A stretch of 20,902 bases of DNA from Candidatus Mesolinea sp. UBA5823 (lineage in GTDB: Bacteria; Chloroflexota; Anaerolineae; Anaerolineales; Anaerolineaceae), in assembly GCA_002417685.1 (NCBI GenBank), contig DICP01000034.1, positions 1 to 20,902 of the forward strand. Reading direction: 5' to 3'. Positions 7,466 to 14,667 of the stretch are shown one piece after another; the stretch's first letter is position 1, and each line of letters starts with the position of its first letter. The notes under the pieces were generated by a model. That model was not told where the DNA came from, ran no database searches, and was given only the letters and a program-made list of their open reading frames with translations. Both the position numbers and the translations under genes were made by a program.

Positions 7466-8416
7466 ATGATCGTTACCACCAAAAAACTCTTCGAACATGC
7501 CTACGGCAAGTATGCCCTTGGCGCGTATAACATCAACAATTTGGAACAAATTGAAGGTCTCTTCAGAGGCAATTTACAATCTCAAGCCCCCTTTATCATT
7601 CAGATCAGCAAAGGTGCCCGTTCGTATACCAATAAGCTTTACCTTGAGGCGCTTATCCGCACGGCGGACCAAATCTACCCGGAAGCCATTTTTGCGGTGC
7701 ATTTGGATCATGGCGATGAAGCTACCTGCTATGACTGTATCGAATCTGGCTTTTACAGCTCAGTAATGATCGATGGAAGCATGCTTCCTTATGAAGAAAA
7801 CGTTGCTGTGACCAAGCGCGTGGTCGAAGCTGCCCATGCCAAAGGTTTGGTAGTCGAAGCTGAATTGGGTCAATTGGGTGGCGTCGAGGAACACATCCAG
7901 GTGGACGAGTCAAATGCCAAGTTGACCGACCCCAAGCAAGCGCGCGATTTTGTGGAGCGGACTGGCTGTGATTCACTGGCTGTAGCAATCGGCACCAGCC
8001 ATGGGGCTTTCAAGTTCTCTGGAACGCAATCGCTGCACTTTGATGTTTTGGAACAGATTCAGAAAGAACTGCCCGGCTTCCCGCTGGTAATGCACGGCTC
8101 CAGCTCCGTTCCTCAGGAAGAAGTTGAACGCATTAATGCTGCTGGCGGCAAGTTGTCAGGCGCCAAGGGTGTTGATGCGACCCAGTTCCGTAAAGCAGCT
8201 ACCTTAGGCGTCACCAAGATTAACATCGATACCGATGGCAGGTTGGTTTGGACGCGCGTCCATCGTGAATTTTTCCGCGATCATCCCGAAAAATTTGACT
8301 TGCGCGACCCCGGCAAGATCTTCATGGTGGAATACGCCAACTTTATTGCTAAGAAGAACGAATACTTGGGCAGCGCTGGTCAATTACCAGAGGTTCGTAA
8401 GTTCATTGGAGCCTAA
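7466..8416 (+). CDS. fba: Class II (zinc) fructose-bisphosphate aldolase
   Basis: The enzyme interconverts fructose-1,6-bisphosphate with DHAP and glyceraldehyde-3-phosphate in glycolysis and gluconeogenesis. The 316-residue product shows the class II layout: GAYNINN (19-25), HLDHGD (79-84) with catalytic Asp81 and zinc ligand His82, EAELGQLGG (131-139), GTSHGAFK (176-183) with His179, MHGSSSVP (209-216) with His210, and KINIDTDGR (251-259) for phosphate binding. A related substrate such as tagatose- or ketose-bisphosphate cannot be excluded, but the length and motifs favour FBA. The start at 7466 is set by TAGGAG at 7455-7460; a TTG at 7448 would add six residues. fprA follows after 5 bases in the same transcript. 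Confidence 0.93.
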   Translation: MIVTTKKLFEHAYGKYALGAYNINNLEQIEGLFRGNLQSQAPFIIQISKGARSYTNKLYLEALIRTADQIYPEAIFAVHLDHGDEATCYDCIESGFYSSVMIDGSMLPYEENVAVTKRVVEAAHAKGLVVEAELGQLGGVEEHIQVDESNAKLTDPKQARDFVERTGCDSLAVAIGTSHGAFKFSGTQSLHFDVLEQIQKELPGFPLVMHGSSSVPQEEVERINAAGGKLSGAKGVDATQFRKAATLGVTKINIDTDGRLVWTRVHREFFRDHPEKFDLRDPGKIFMVEYANFIAKKNEYLGSAGQLPEVRKFIGA

Positions 8417-8421
8417 GCCGT

Positions 8422-9615
8422 ATGCAGCCCATTGAAATTCGCCCCAATATCTACTGGGTGGGAGTTAACGACAGGTCAACAGATTTATTCGAGGGTCTAT
8501 GGCCAATCTCTAATCAAGGTGTGACTTATAACGCCTATCTGATCAAGGATGAGAAAAACGCACTCATCGATCTTTCCAAAGAGACTTTTACCGATGATTT
8601 CATCAACCAACTGGAGAGTCTGATTGGCTTAGAAAACTTGGATTATGTGATTACCAACCACATGGAGCCGGATCATTCTGGTGCACTTTTACGTTTGAGA
8701 GAGCTTGCTCCCCAGGCAAAATTCTTGGGCATGAATAAAGCCGTTGCGATGATGAAGGATTTCTATACCATAGATCAAAACGTGGAAGTCCTCAAGCACG
8801 AGCAGACACTCAGCCTGGGCAGGAATACCTTGAAGTTTATCTATACACCCTTCGTGCATTGGCCCGAAACAATGATGACCTACATGATAGAGGAGAAGAT
8901 TTTGTTCTCCTGCGATGGGTTTGGTTCATTTGGCTGCCTGGATGGCGTGCTTTTCGATGATGAGACCAGTGACCAAGGTTTTTACGAGCGCGAAGCTCTG
9001 CGCTACTATACCAACATCATTGCAGCTTTCAGCAAGCACGTCCTCCAAGCATTGGATAAACTGAGCGCTTATGAAGTGCAAATGGTTGCGCCAGCCCACG
9101 GCTTGGTGTGGCGTAAAGATCCAGAACGGATCATCTCGCTCTACAAGTATTGGGCAAGCTTAGCTACTGAACGTTCCGAGGCGGGGGTGACGGTACTTTA
9201 TGGCACTATGTATCGTAATACAGAGCGGGCGTTGGAGCATGCCTTGCAGGCGCTTGCCAGCGAGAATGTACCCGTGGAAGTCTTTAATGTGGGTTTGACG
9301 GATCCGAGCTATATTCTTCCTGAGCTGTGGACGAAACAAGGTGTGCTGATCGCCGCGCCGACCTATGAACGCGCGATGTTCCCAGCCATGGTACATGCAC
9401 TTAATATGGCAGAAATCAAGGGTGTGCGTAATAAAACTGCAGCGTATATTGGCAGTTATTCTTGGTCTGGCGGCGCGAAGGGTGTTTTCGAGGGCTATGC
9501 TGAGCGGCTCAATTGGGATGTCGTAGGTACGCACGAGTTTATTGGCAGTGCCAAGGCGAATGATTTAGAGCAAATCCGCGCGCTGAGCCGGCAGTTAGCG
9601 CTCAAGAGTAAATAA
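8422..9615 (+). CDS. fprA: FprA-type flavodiiron protein (O2/NO reductase)
   Basis: Flavodiiron proteins reduce O2 to water and/or NO to N2O in the cytoplasm of anaerobes. The 397-residue product is the minimal two-domain form: a metallo-beta-lactamase-like diiron domain (1-250) and a flavodoxin domain (about 254-395). All diiron ligands are present at the classical spacing: His80, Glu82, Asp84 and His85 (HMEPDHSG), His146, Asp165 and His226. The flavodoxin half opens with VTVLYGTMYRNTE and carries SYSWSGGAKG for FMN. There is no rubredoxin or flavin-reductase extension, so an external electron donor is needed. It lies 5 bases behind fba, with GGAG inside the end of fba as ribosome site. O2 versus NO preference cannot be read from sequence. 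Confidence 0.93.
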   Translation: MQPIEIRPNIYWVGVNDRSTDLFEGLWPISNQGVTYNAYLIKDEKNALIDLSKETFTDDFINQLESLIGLENLDYVITNHMEPDHSGALLRLRELAPQAKFLGMNKAVAMMKDFYTIDQNVEVLKHEQTLSLGRNTLKFIYTPFVHWPETMMTYMIEEKILFSCDGFGSFGCLDGVLFDDETSDQGFYEREALRYYTNIIAAFSKHVLQALDKLSAYEVQMVAPAHGLVWRKDPERIISLYKYWASLATERSEAGVTVLYGTMYRNTERALEHALQALASENVPVEVFNVGLTDPSYILPELWTKQGVLIAAPTYERAMFPAMVHALNMAEIKGVRNKTAAYIGSYSWSGGAKGVFEGYAERLNWDVVGTHEFIGSAKANDLEQIRALSRQLALKSK

Positions 9616-9639
9616 GGCTAAAGAACCAAATGTTCTCCT

Positions 9640-9671
9640 AAAATCCTGTGTTGTAAATGCACAGGGTTTTT
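9640..9671 (+). terminator. Intrinsic terminator after fprA
   Basis: AAAATCCTGTG (9640-9650) pairs with CACAGGGTTTT (9660-9670) around TTGTAAATG, with one G-T wobble, and runs into a T-tract. This ends the fba-fprA transcript. Confidence 0.8.
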
Positions 9672-9694
9672 AAATTACACCTAAGGAGTAAAAG

Positions 9695-10504
9695 ATGAGT
9701 TGGAATGAACGTTTAGATAAAGCTCGCGAAGCCTATCAAAACAAAGATAAGACTGCAGCTGCAAAGGCGCATGACCCTAAAGTCATCATCGAAGCGGCAA
9801 AGGAAGAACACGGAAGTGAAGGCAACCAATATATTGGTAGTGTTGTCTACGGTGGGTTGGATGGCGTTGTAACCACATTTGCCGCTGTGAGCGGCGTTGC
9901 TGGCGCAAACCTGAGCCCAAACATATTACTTATTGTGGGGTTAGCTAACTTGCTGGCGGATGGATTTTCAATGGCAGTTGGTGCTTATCTCTCCCACAAG
10001 AGCGAACTTGAATATTATGAACGCGAAGAAGCACGAGAACTTTGGGAATTAGAAAACTACCCAGAAGGTGAGGTCGCTGAGATTGAAGCGATCTACCTAA
10101 GGCAGGGTTTCGCGCTTGAGGAAGCAAAAAAGATGACCGAAATCATTACCAAAGACAAGAAACGCTGGTTAGACATCATGATGCATGAAGAACTGGGCTT
10201 AGTGAAATCTGATATCGATCCCATCCGCAGTTCGGTGACTACCTTTGTTGCTTTCGCGCTTGCCGGCTTGATCCCGCTGATCACTTACATCGTTGGGTTG
10301 TTCACGCCAATTGCTGCTAATACAGGTTTTTTCATCTCGGCTGGCCTTTCTGCATTGACACTTTTTGGTTTGGGGGCAGCGAAGGTGAAAGTGACCGGGT
10401 TAAATCCTCTTCGCAGTGGTCTGGAAATGCTATTGGTTGGCGGGGGAGCAGCAGCCGTTGCTTACCTCGTGGGTTTGCTGCTTAGGGGATTAGGCGCTGG
10501 TTAA
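9695..10504 (+). CDS. VIT1/CCC1-family Fe(II)/Mn(II) transporter
   Basis: The 269-residue membrane protein matches the VIT family, which exports Fe2+ or Mn2+ by proton exchange. TM1 holds YGGLDGVVTTFAAVSG (52-67) with the transport-path Asp56. TM2 holds NLLADGFSMAVGAYLS (85-100) with Asp89 and Met93. Between TM2 and TM3 is a long charged metal-binding domain (about 101-172) rich in Glu, with a distal MMHEE cluster (162-166) that corresponds to the Met/Glu ligands of plant VIT1. Three more helices follow. The N-terminal 45 residues are polar and cytoplasmic, longer than in the plant homologue. AGGAG 7 bases before the ATG supports the start. It sits alone between a terminator and glnS. Export to prevent metal toxicity is the likely role; Fe versus Mn is undecided. 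Confidence 0.88.
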   Translation: MSWNERLDKAREAYQNKDKTAAAKAHDPKVIIEAAKEEHGSEGNQYIGSVVYGGLDGVVTTFAAVSGVAGANLSPNILLIVGLANLLADGFSMAVGAYLSHKSELEYYEREEARELWELENYPEGEVAEIEAIYLRQGFALEEAKKMTEIITKDKKRWLDIMMHEELGLVKSDIDPIRSSVTTFVAFALAGLIPLITYIVGLFTPIAANTGFFISAGLSALTLFGLGAAKVKVTGLNPLRSGLEMLLVGGGAAAVAYLVGLLLRGLGAG

Positions 10505-10505
10505 T

Positions 10506-10535
10506 CCTTATTCAGGAATACTCATAAGGTATAAT
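10506..10535 (+). promoter_or_regulatory. Likely glnS promoter with overlapping inverted repeat
   Basis: A perfect TATAAT (10530-10535) lies about 30 bases before the glnS ATG. The region in front is an inverted repeat, CCTTAT (10506-10511) and ATAAGG (10524-10529), with 12 bases between arms. Only a poor -35 (CTTATT, 10507-10512) is present at 17 bases. The repeat could be an operator or only chance. Confidence 0.45.
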
Positions 10536-10565
10536 CAGACAAGCCCAACAAAGTAAAGGCAACCT

Positions 10566-12257
10566 ATGAATGAACAGGAAGCAAACAGAAGCAATTTTAT
10601 TCGTGAGATTATCGACGAACATAACCGCAGCGGACGCTTTGGCGGGAGAGTGCACACGCGCTTCCCACCAGAGCCTAATGGCTACCTGCATATCGGGCAT
10701 GCCAAATCGATCTGCCTGAATTTTGGCATTGCACAGGATTATGGCGGGCTGACCAACCTGCGCTTCGATGACACCAACCCAGTAAAAGAAGATACCGAGT
10801 ATGTTGAGTCCATCAAGGATACGATCCGCTGGTTAGGCTTCGATTGGGGAGAACGCGAGTATTATGCTTCGGATTACTTTGAAGTGCTCTATCAAAATGC
10901 GGTCCGCCTCATTGAGAAGGGCAAAGCCTACGTCTGCGACTTAACCCCAGATGAGGTGCGCGAATACCGCGGCACGCTCACCGAGCCAGGTCGGGAGAGC
11001 CCCTATCGTAACCGCTCGGTGGAGGAAAATTTGGATCTTTTCAGGCGTATGCGTGCCGGTGAATTTCCGGATGGCTCTCGCACACTGCGGGCTAAAATCG
11101 ACATGGCTTCGCCGAACCTCAATCTGCGCGACCCAATTATGTACCGCATTTTGCACGCTGAGCACCATCGCACGGGTAATAAGTGGTGTATCTATCCGAT
11201 GTATGACTATGCTCACTGTGTTTCGGATTCGGTGGAAGGCATTACACACTCGATCTGCACACTCGAGTTCGAGGACCACCGTCCGCTGTATGACTGGTTT
11301 CTGGATGAATTGGAACTCTATCATCCGCAGCAGATTGAATTTGCTCGCCTCAACTTAACCTACACCGTGATGAGCAAGCGGAAATTGCTTCAGCTTGTGC
11401 AGCAAAATTACGTTAGTGGGTGGGATGACCCGCGCATGCCCACATTAGCAGGGATGCGGCGCAGAGGGTACACGCCGGAAGCTATTCGGAAATTTGCTGA
11501 TGTGGTTGGCGTGGCGAAAAACAATAGCGTTGTCGATATGGAGCTGCTGGAGCACGTTTTACGCGACGATCTCAACCTGCGGGCTAAACGCCGCATGGCT
11601 GTGCTAAAGCCGCTCAAAGTGGTGCTGGATAATTACCCAGCAGACCAGGTGGAAGAGTTCGAAGTGCCTGACTTTCCGCAGGATCCGCAGAGCACTACCA
11701 GCCGTAAAATACCCTTTGGGCGTGAGCTTTACATTGAACGGGAAGACTTTATGGAAGTTCCTCCGCCCAAGTACTTTCGCTTGGCGCTGGGCAGCGAAGT
11801 GCGCTTGATGAATGCTTATTACATCACTTGTACTAAGGTGGTTAAAGACGCCGACGGTCAGGTGATCGAAGTACATTGCACTTATGACCCCGAAACGCGG
11901 GGGGGTATGTCGGCAGATGGACGAAAGGTCAAAGGGACCATCCATTGGGTCTCGGCACAGCGCGCCATCGAGGCGGAAGTGCGCCTTTACGAGAATCTAT
12001 TTACCAAAAAAGACCCGTATGAGGTAGAAGAAGGTCAGGATTTCCTCGATAACCTAAACCCGCGCTCGTTGGAAGTGCTCACGAGCTGCAAATTAGAGCC
12101 TGCCTTAGCACAAGCAGTGATTGGCGAATCCTACCAGTTTATGCGTAATGGATACTTTTGCTTAGATAGCGTCGACACCCGTGAAGGGCAGCTGGTGTTC
12201 AACCGTACCATTTCGCTGGTTGATTCTTGGGCAAAGATGCAAGGCACAAGCGCATAG
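10566..12257 (+). CDS. glnS: Glutamyl/glutaminyl class I synthetase: glutamine--tRNA ligase
   Basis: GlnRS charges tRNA-Gln with glutamine in the cytoplasm. The 563-residue product is close in length to E. coli GlnRS. The class I signatures are clear: [15 protein letters not shown] (34-48, HIGH at 42-45) and VMSKRKL (268-274, the KMSKS equivalent). [15 protein letters not shown] and WLGFDWGE are GlnRS-type rather than GluRS-type. The C-terminal half is the anticodon-binding beta-barrel pair, with TIHWVS near 460. No YqeY-like tail is fused. Many bacteria lack GlnRS and use GatCAB on Glu-tRNA-Gln, so the gene implies direct charging here and may trace to an old transfer; that origin is known for other lineages and inferred here. 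AAAGG precedes the ATG by about 6 bases. Confidence 0.95.
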   Translation: MNEQEANRSNFIREIIDEHNRSGRFGGRVHTRFPPEPNGYLHIGHAKSICLNFGIAQDYGGLTNLRFDDTNPVKEDTEYVESIKDTIRWLGFDWGEREYYASDYFEVLYQNAVRLIEKGKAYVCDLTPDEVREYRGTLTEPGRESPYRNRSVEENLDLFRRMRAGEFPDGSRTLRAKIDMASPNLNLRDPIMYRILHAEHHRTGNKWCIYPMYDYAHCVSDSVEGITHSICTLEFEDHRPLYDWFLDELELYHPQQIEFARLNLTYTVMSKRKLLQLVQQNYVSGWDDPRMPTLAGMRRRGYTPEAIRKFADVVGVAKNNSVVDMELLEHVLRDDLNLRAKRRMAVLKPLKVVLDNYPADQVEEFEVPDFPQDPQSTTSRKIPFGRELYIEREDFMEVPPPKYFRLALGSEVRLMNAYYITCTKVVKDADGQVIEVHCTYDPETRGGMSADGRKVKGTIHWVSAQRAIEAEVRLYENLFTKKDPYEVEEGQDFLDNLNPRSLEVLTSCKLEPALAQAVIGESYQFMRNGYFCLDSVDTREGQLVFNRTISLVDSWAKMQGTSA

Positions 12258-12287
12258 CCCAATCGGTATGATAAAATAAACGTGTGG

Positions 12288-12359
12288 GGGCCCGTAGCTC
12301 AGTGGCAGAGCAGGCGGCTCATAACCGCTTGGTTGAAGGTTCGAATCCTTCCGGGCCCA
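12288..12359 (+). tRNA. tRNA with CAU anticodon (tRNA-Ile2 or elongator tRNA-Met)
   Basis: A complete cloverleaf folds: acceptor GGGCCCG/CGGGCCC, D-arm GCTC/GAGC with a short 7-base loop, anticodon arm GGCGG/CCGCT with loop CTCATAA (CAT at 12320-12322), a 5-base variable loop, T-arm GAAGG/CCTTC with TTCGAAT, and discriminator A12359. CCA is not encoded. It is not initiator tRNA, because the acceptor end is fully paired and the anticodon stem lacks three G-C pairs. The C4-G69 and C5-G68 pairs and the CAGGCGGCTCATAACCGC arm resemble tRNA-Ile2, whose CAU is turned into lysidine-AU by TilS; elongator Met cannot be excluded. It begins 30 bases after the glnS stop. Confidence 0.92.
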
Positions 12360-12483
12360 TTGACAAAAACGCGGGAGCCTAAGCGCCTGCGCAATTTATT
12401 TCCCACCTCCAGGTGAATAATTTGATTGCTTCAAATCAACATTCCCATGTGTCTATGTTTCTACGCTTTTAAGTTAGTGTTAT

Positions 12484-12513
12484 TTGAGCGGTTCTTTTTC
12501 CAAATGTTATAAT
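12484..12513 (+). promoter_or_regulatory. Promoter of the PNP operon
   Basis: TTGAGC (12484-12489), an 18-base spacer and a perfect TATAAT (12508-12513) preceded by TGT, which makes an extended -10. The expected start is near 12520, about 20 bases before the PNP ATG. The possible long PNP start (TTG 12484) is the -35 box itself, which argues against that start. Confidence 0.75.
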
Positions 12514-12540
12514 AATCAGACATACTTTTGCGAGGTGCGC

Positions 12541-13377
12541 ATGTCTGATTTCATTACCATAGAGCAAATTGATGCCGCGACGGCATATATTAGGGAGCGT
12601 ATCAGCCTTCAACCGCAGATTGGCTTGGTGCTTGGCTCCGGGCTGGGCGCTCTGGCTGAGGCAGTCGAGGATCCGGTTGTTATTCTAACCCGCGAGATTC
12701 CCCACTGGCCAATCTCGACGGTGGCTGGTCACGAAGGGCGCCTGGTCATCGGCAGGTTGGAAGGTAAAATTGTGCTGGTGCTGCAGGGCAGGGCGCACTA
12801 CTACGAAGGGCACAGCATGTCCCGTATTGGCTTGCCCGTGCGCGTGATGCAGCGCTTGGGCGTACACACGCTCATCCTCACCAACGCGGCTGGCGGGCTG
12901 AACCCAGAGTTTTCCCCCGGAGACTTGATGCTCATCACAGATCACCTCTCGTTGCTGCCTATGACGGGTCCTAACCCTTTACGCGGACCTAATTTAGATG
13001 AATTTGGGCCGCGCTTCCCTGATATGAGTCAAGTCTATGATCTAGGTTTACTCGAGCTAGCGAGACGTGTCAGTGCTGCCAATGCGCTTGAGGTGCGGCA
13101 AGGTGTGTACGTGTGCCTTTCTGGCCCGTCCTTTGAGACGCCAGCCGACTGCCGCTTCTTGCGCCAAGCCGGCGCGGACGCCGTGGGGATGTCCACCGTC
13201 CCCGAAGCCATTGTGGCTAGGCACGGGGGCATGCAAGTACTAGGCATTTCGGGTATTTCCAATAAAATTGACCTTAACGGTAAGAACATCGCTTCCCACG
13301 AGGAGGTCTTAGAAGCTGGAAATGTTATTGTCCCCAAACTGACCACACTGATAAAAGGAGTTCTGGCTGAGCTCTAA
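12541..13377 (+). CDS. punA: Purine nucleoside phosphorylase (trimeric, human PNP-like)
   Basis: PNP splits purine (deoxy)nucleosides with phosphate into base and (deoxy)ribose-1-phosphate for salvage. The 278-residue product carries the trimeric PNP/MTAP signature set: LGSGLG (31-36, phosphate-binding Ser33), GHEGRL (63-68, His64), QGRAHYYEGH (82-91, Arg84 and His86), TNAAGGLN (114-121), SGPSFETPAD (194-203, Glu199), VGMSTVPE (215-222, Met217) and GISN (238-241, Asn241). Asn at the base-recognition site fits inosine/guanosine preference. The start at 12541 follows GAGG by 5 bases and agrees with the promoter at 12484-12513. It leads a row of four genes with 43-base, 14-base and overlapping junctions. 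Confidence 0.93.
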   Translation: MSDFITIEQIDAATAYIRERISLQPQIGLVLGSGLGALAEAVEDPVVILTREIPHWPISTVAGHEGRLVIGRLEGKIVLVLQGRAHYYEGHSMSRIGLPVRVMQRLGVHTLILTNAAGGLNPEFSPGDLMLITDHLSLLPMTGPNPLRGPNLDEFGPRFPDMSQVYDLGLLELARRVSAANALEVRQGVYVCLSGPSFETPADCRFLRQAGADAVGMSTVPEAIVARHGGMQVLGISGISNKIDLNGKNIASHEEVLEAGNVIVPKLTTLIKGVLAEL

Positions 13378-13420
13378 GCATTAATTGCTCTGGCAATATT
13401 GCTCTAACCTTTAGACGCCT

Positions 13421-14116
13421 ATGGACGCCATCATTAAATTCCTCGCTGAGATGGAGATCCCCATCTATCTGATCTTAGGTGTGGTTGGGATTGTCTATCT
13501 GCGCCGTTTGGCGATTGCGCTCGAGGAGCGCCGCAGCTCGGTCTTCGGGCTGGAACGGCAAGTGGCACACGAAAAAGTGGCTTCTGCCACAACGGTTTTG
13601 GTGCTGTTGGGCTTGCTCGCTGTAGGGGAGTTCATTGTGGCAACATTTTTGGTAGGCGAGATTGCGCAACAACCGCTTTACGCCACACCTACGATTGAGA
13701 TTTTGACCACTCCGACGGCAACGCTGCCAGAGGTTATCCCGACGGATGCTACCCCAACCCCAACGCCCTATCCTCAAGCGCAAATCGAGGGCATCGATAG
13801 CAACTGTGTTGCAGGCGTGCTGGAAATCTCCTCACCCAAGCATGGTGACGAAGTCAGCGGTGTGGTGGAGATAATTGGTTCGGTGAACACACCTAATTAC
13901 GGCTCTTATCGTTACGAGTATTCCACGATGGGCGAGCCAAACTGGCAAGTGATCGCCGGCGGCAGCGGTGTGCAGCTGGAGAGCAGCTTAGGTTATTGGT
14001 ACACAACGGATCTGGTCCCTGGGGAGTATATGCTGCGCTTGGTCGCGCTGGATAATCAGGGTATTGAAACCTCAGCATGTGTAATCGTCGTCAAAGTGAC
14101 GGCGCCACCAGAATAG
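13421..14116 (+). CDS. Unrecognised two-TM membrane protein with Ig-like exodomain
   Basis: I do not recognise this 231-residue protein. TM1 spans about 12-34, then a charged cytoplasmic segment with LEERRSSVFGLERQ, TM2 about 56-79, a Pro/Thr-rich linker (86-125, with repeated TPT/PT) and a C-terminal beta-rich domain (about 130-227). That domain has an Ig/fibronectin-like cadence: SPKHGDEVSGVVEIIGSV, YRYEYS, a tryptophan strand, and GEYMLRLVALDNQG. Cys129 and Cys220 flank the domain and could form a disulfide outside the membrane. The topology suggests N- and C-termini outside. No clear Shine-Dalgarno site precedes the ATG, which lies 43 bases after the PNP stop, so coupling or a leader-poor start is possible. 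Function unknown; cell-surface binding or wall sensing is a guess. Confidence 0.75.
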   Translation: MDAIIKFLAEMEIPIYLILGVVGIVYLRRLAIALEERRSSVFGLERQVAHEKVASATTVLVLLGLLAVGEFIVATFLVGEIAQQPLYATPTIEILTTPTATLPEVIPTDATPTPTPYPQAQIEGIDSNCVAGVLEISSPKHGDEVSGVVEIIGSVNTPNYGSYRYEYSTMGEPNWQVIAGGSGVQLESSLGYWYTTDLVPGEYMLRLVALDNQGIETSACVIVVKVTAPPE

Positions 14117-14130
14117 GATATGATTAAGCT

Positions 14131-14667
14131 ATGGCAGAGTTAGAGATTCGCGCCGCACGGCAGGCAGATTTAGACCGCATGATTGCATTGGATCATGCTT
14201 CTAAGAGTGCCTATGCTTACAAAATGGAAGTACTGGATGGGAAGGATAACTTTTCCCGCAGTTTCCAGCGCATTCACCTTCCTCGAGCGGTGACGCTTAG
14301 TTATCCAAGGGATGAAGAAGCACTCTTAGCCTCTTGGGATGAAGCGGATGCCATCTTTGTTGGCTGTGTTTTGGATGAGGTGATTGCTTATGTGGCTTTG
14401 GAGTTGCGGCGCTTTAGAGCTACCGCCCGGGTGAGCGACTTGGTGGTGGCACAAGAGTTGCGGCGAAAGGGCATCGGCAGCCGCATGCTTTTAGCCGGCG
14501 AAGCTTGGGCGCATGATCGTGGGGCTTACCGTATTCTGACGGAATTGCAAATCCGTAACGACCCTGCGATTAAGATGATGCTCAAGCTTGGTTATCAACT
14601 ATGCGGTTACGTTGATCAATATTTCCCCAATCAAGAAATGGCACTATTCTTCGAAAAACGCGTGTGA
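14131..14667 (+). CDS. GNAT-family N-acetyltransferase
   Basis: The 178-residue cytoplasmic protein is a single GNAT domain using acetyl-CoA. The diagnostic acetyl-CoA loop is RRKGIGSRML (111-120, R-x-x-G-x-G/A), preceded by the beta-strand ARVSDLVVAQELR. NDPAIKMMLKLGYQLCGYV (143-161) is the usual fourth motif with the conserved N and Y. The N-terminus IRAARQADLDRMIALD is also typical. The acceptor (protein, amine or antibiotic) cannot be predicted. It starts 14 bases after the upstream gene, and its TGA overlaps the ATG of the next gene by one base (TGATG), so translation is likely coupled to the membrane-GAF protein. Confidence 0.85.
   Translation: MAELEIRAARQADLDRMIALDHASKSAYAYKMEVLDGKDNFSRSFQRIHLPRAVTLSYPRDEEALLASWDEADAIFVGCVLDEVIAYVALELRRFRATARVSDLVVAQELRRKGIGSRMLLAGEAWAHDRGAYRILTELQIRNDPAIKMMLKLGYQLCGYVDQYFPNQEMALFFEKRV

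Noticed and set aside
12420..12436. Inverted repeat ATTTGA-TTGCT-TCAAAT downstream of the tRNA
   Set aside because: The stem is short and AT-rich with no T-tract, so it was not called a terminator.
12484..12540. N-terminal extension of PNP from a TTG start at 12484
   Set aside because: The TTG is the -35 box of a good promoter whose transcript would start near 12520, and the added residues match no PNP; the GAGG site precedes ATG 12541.
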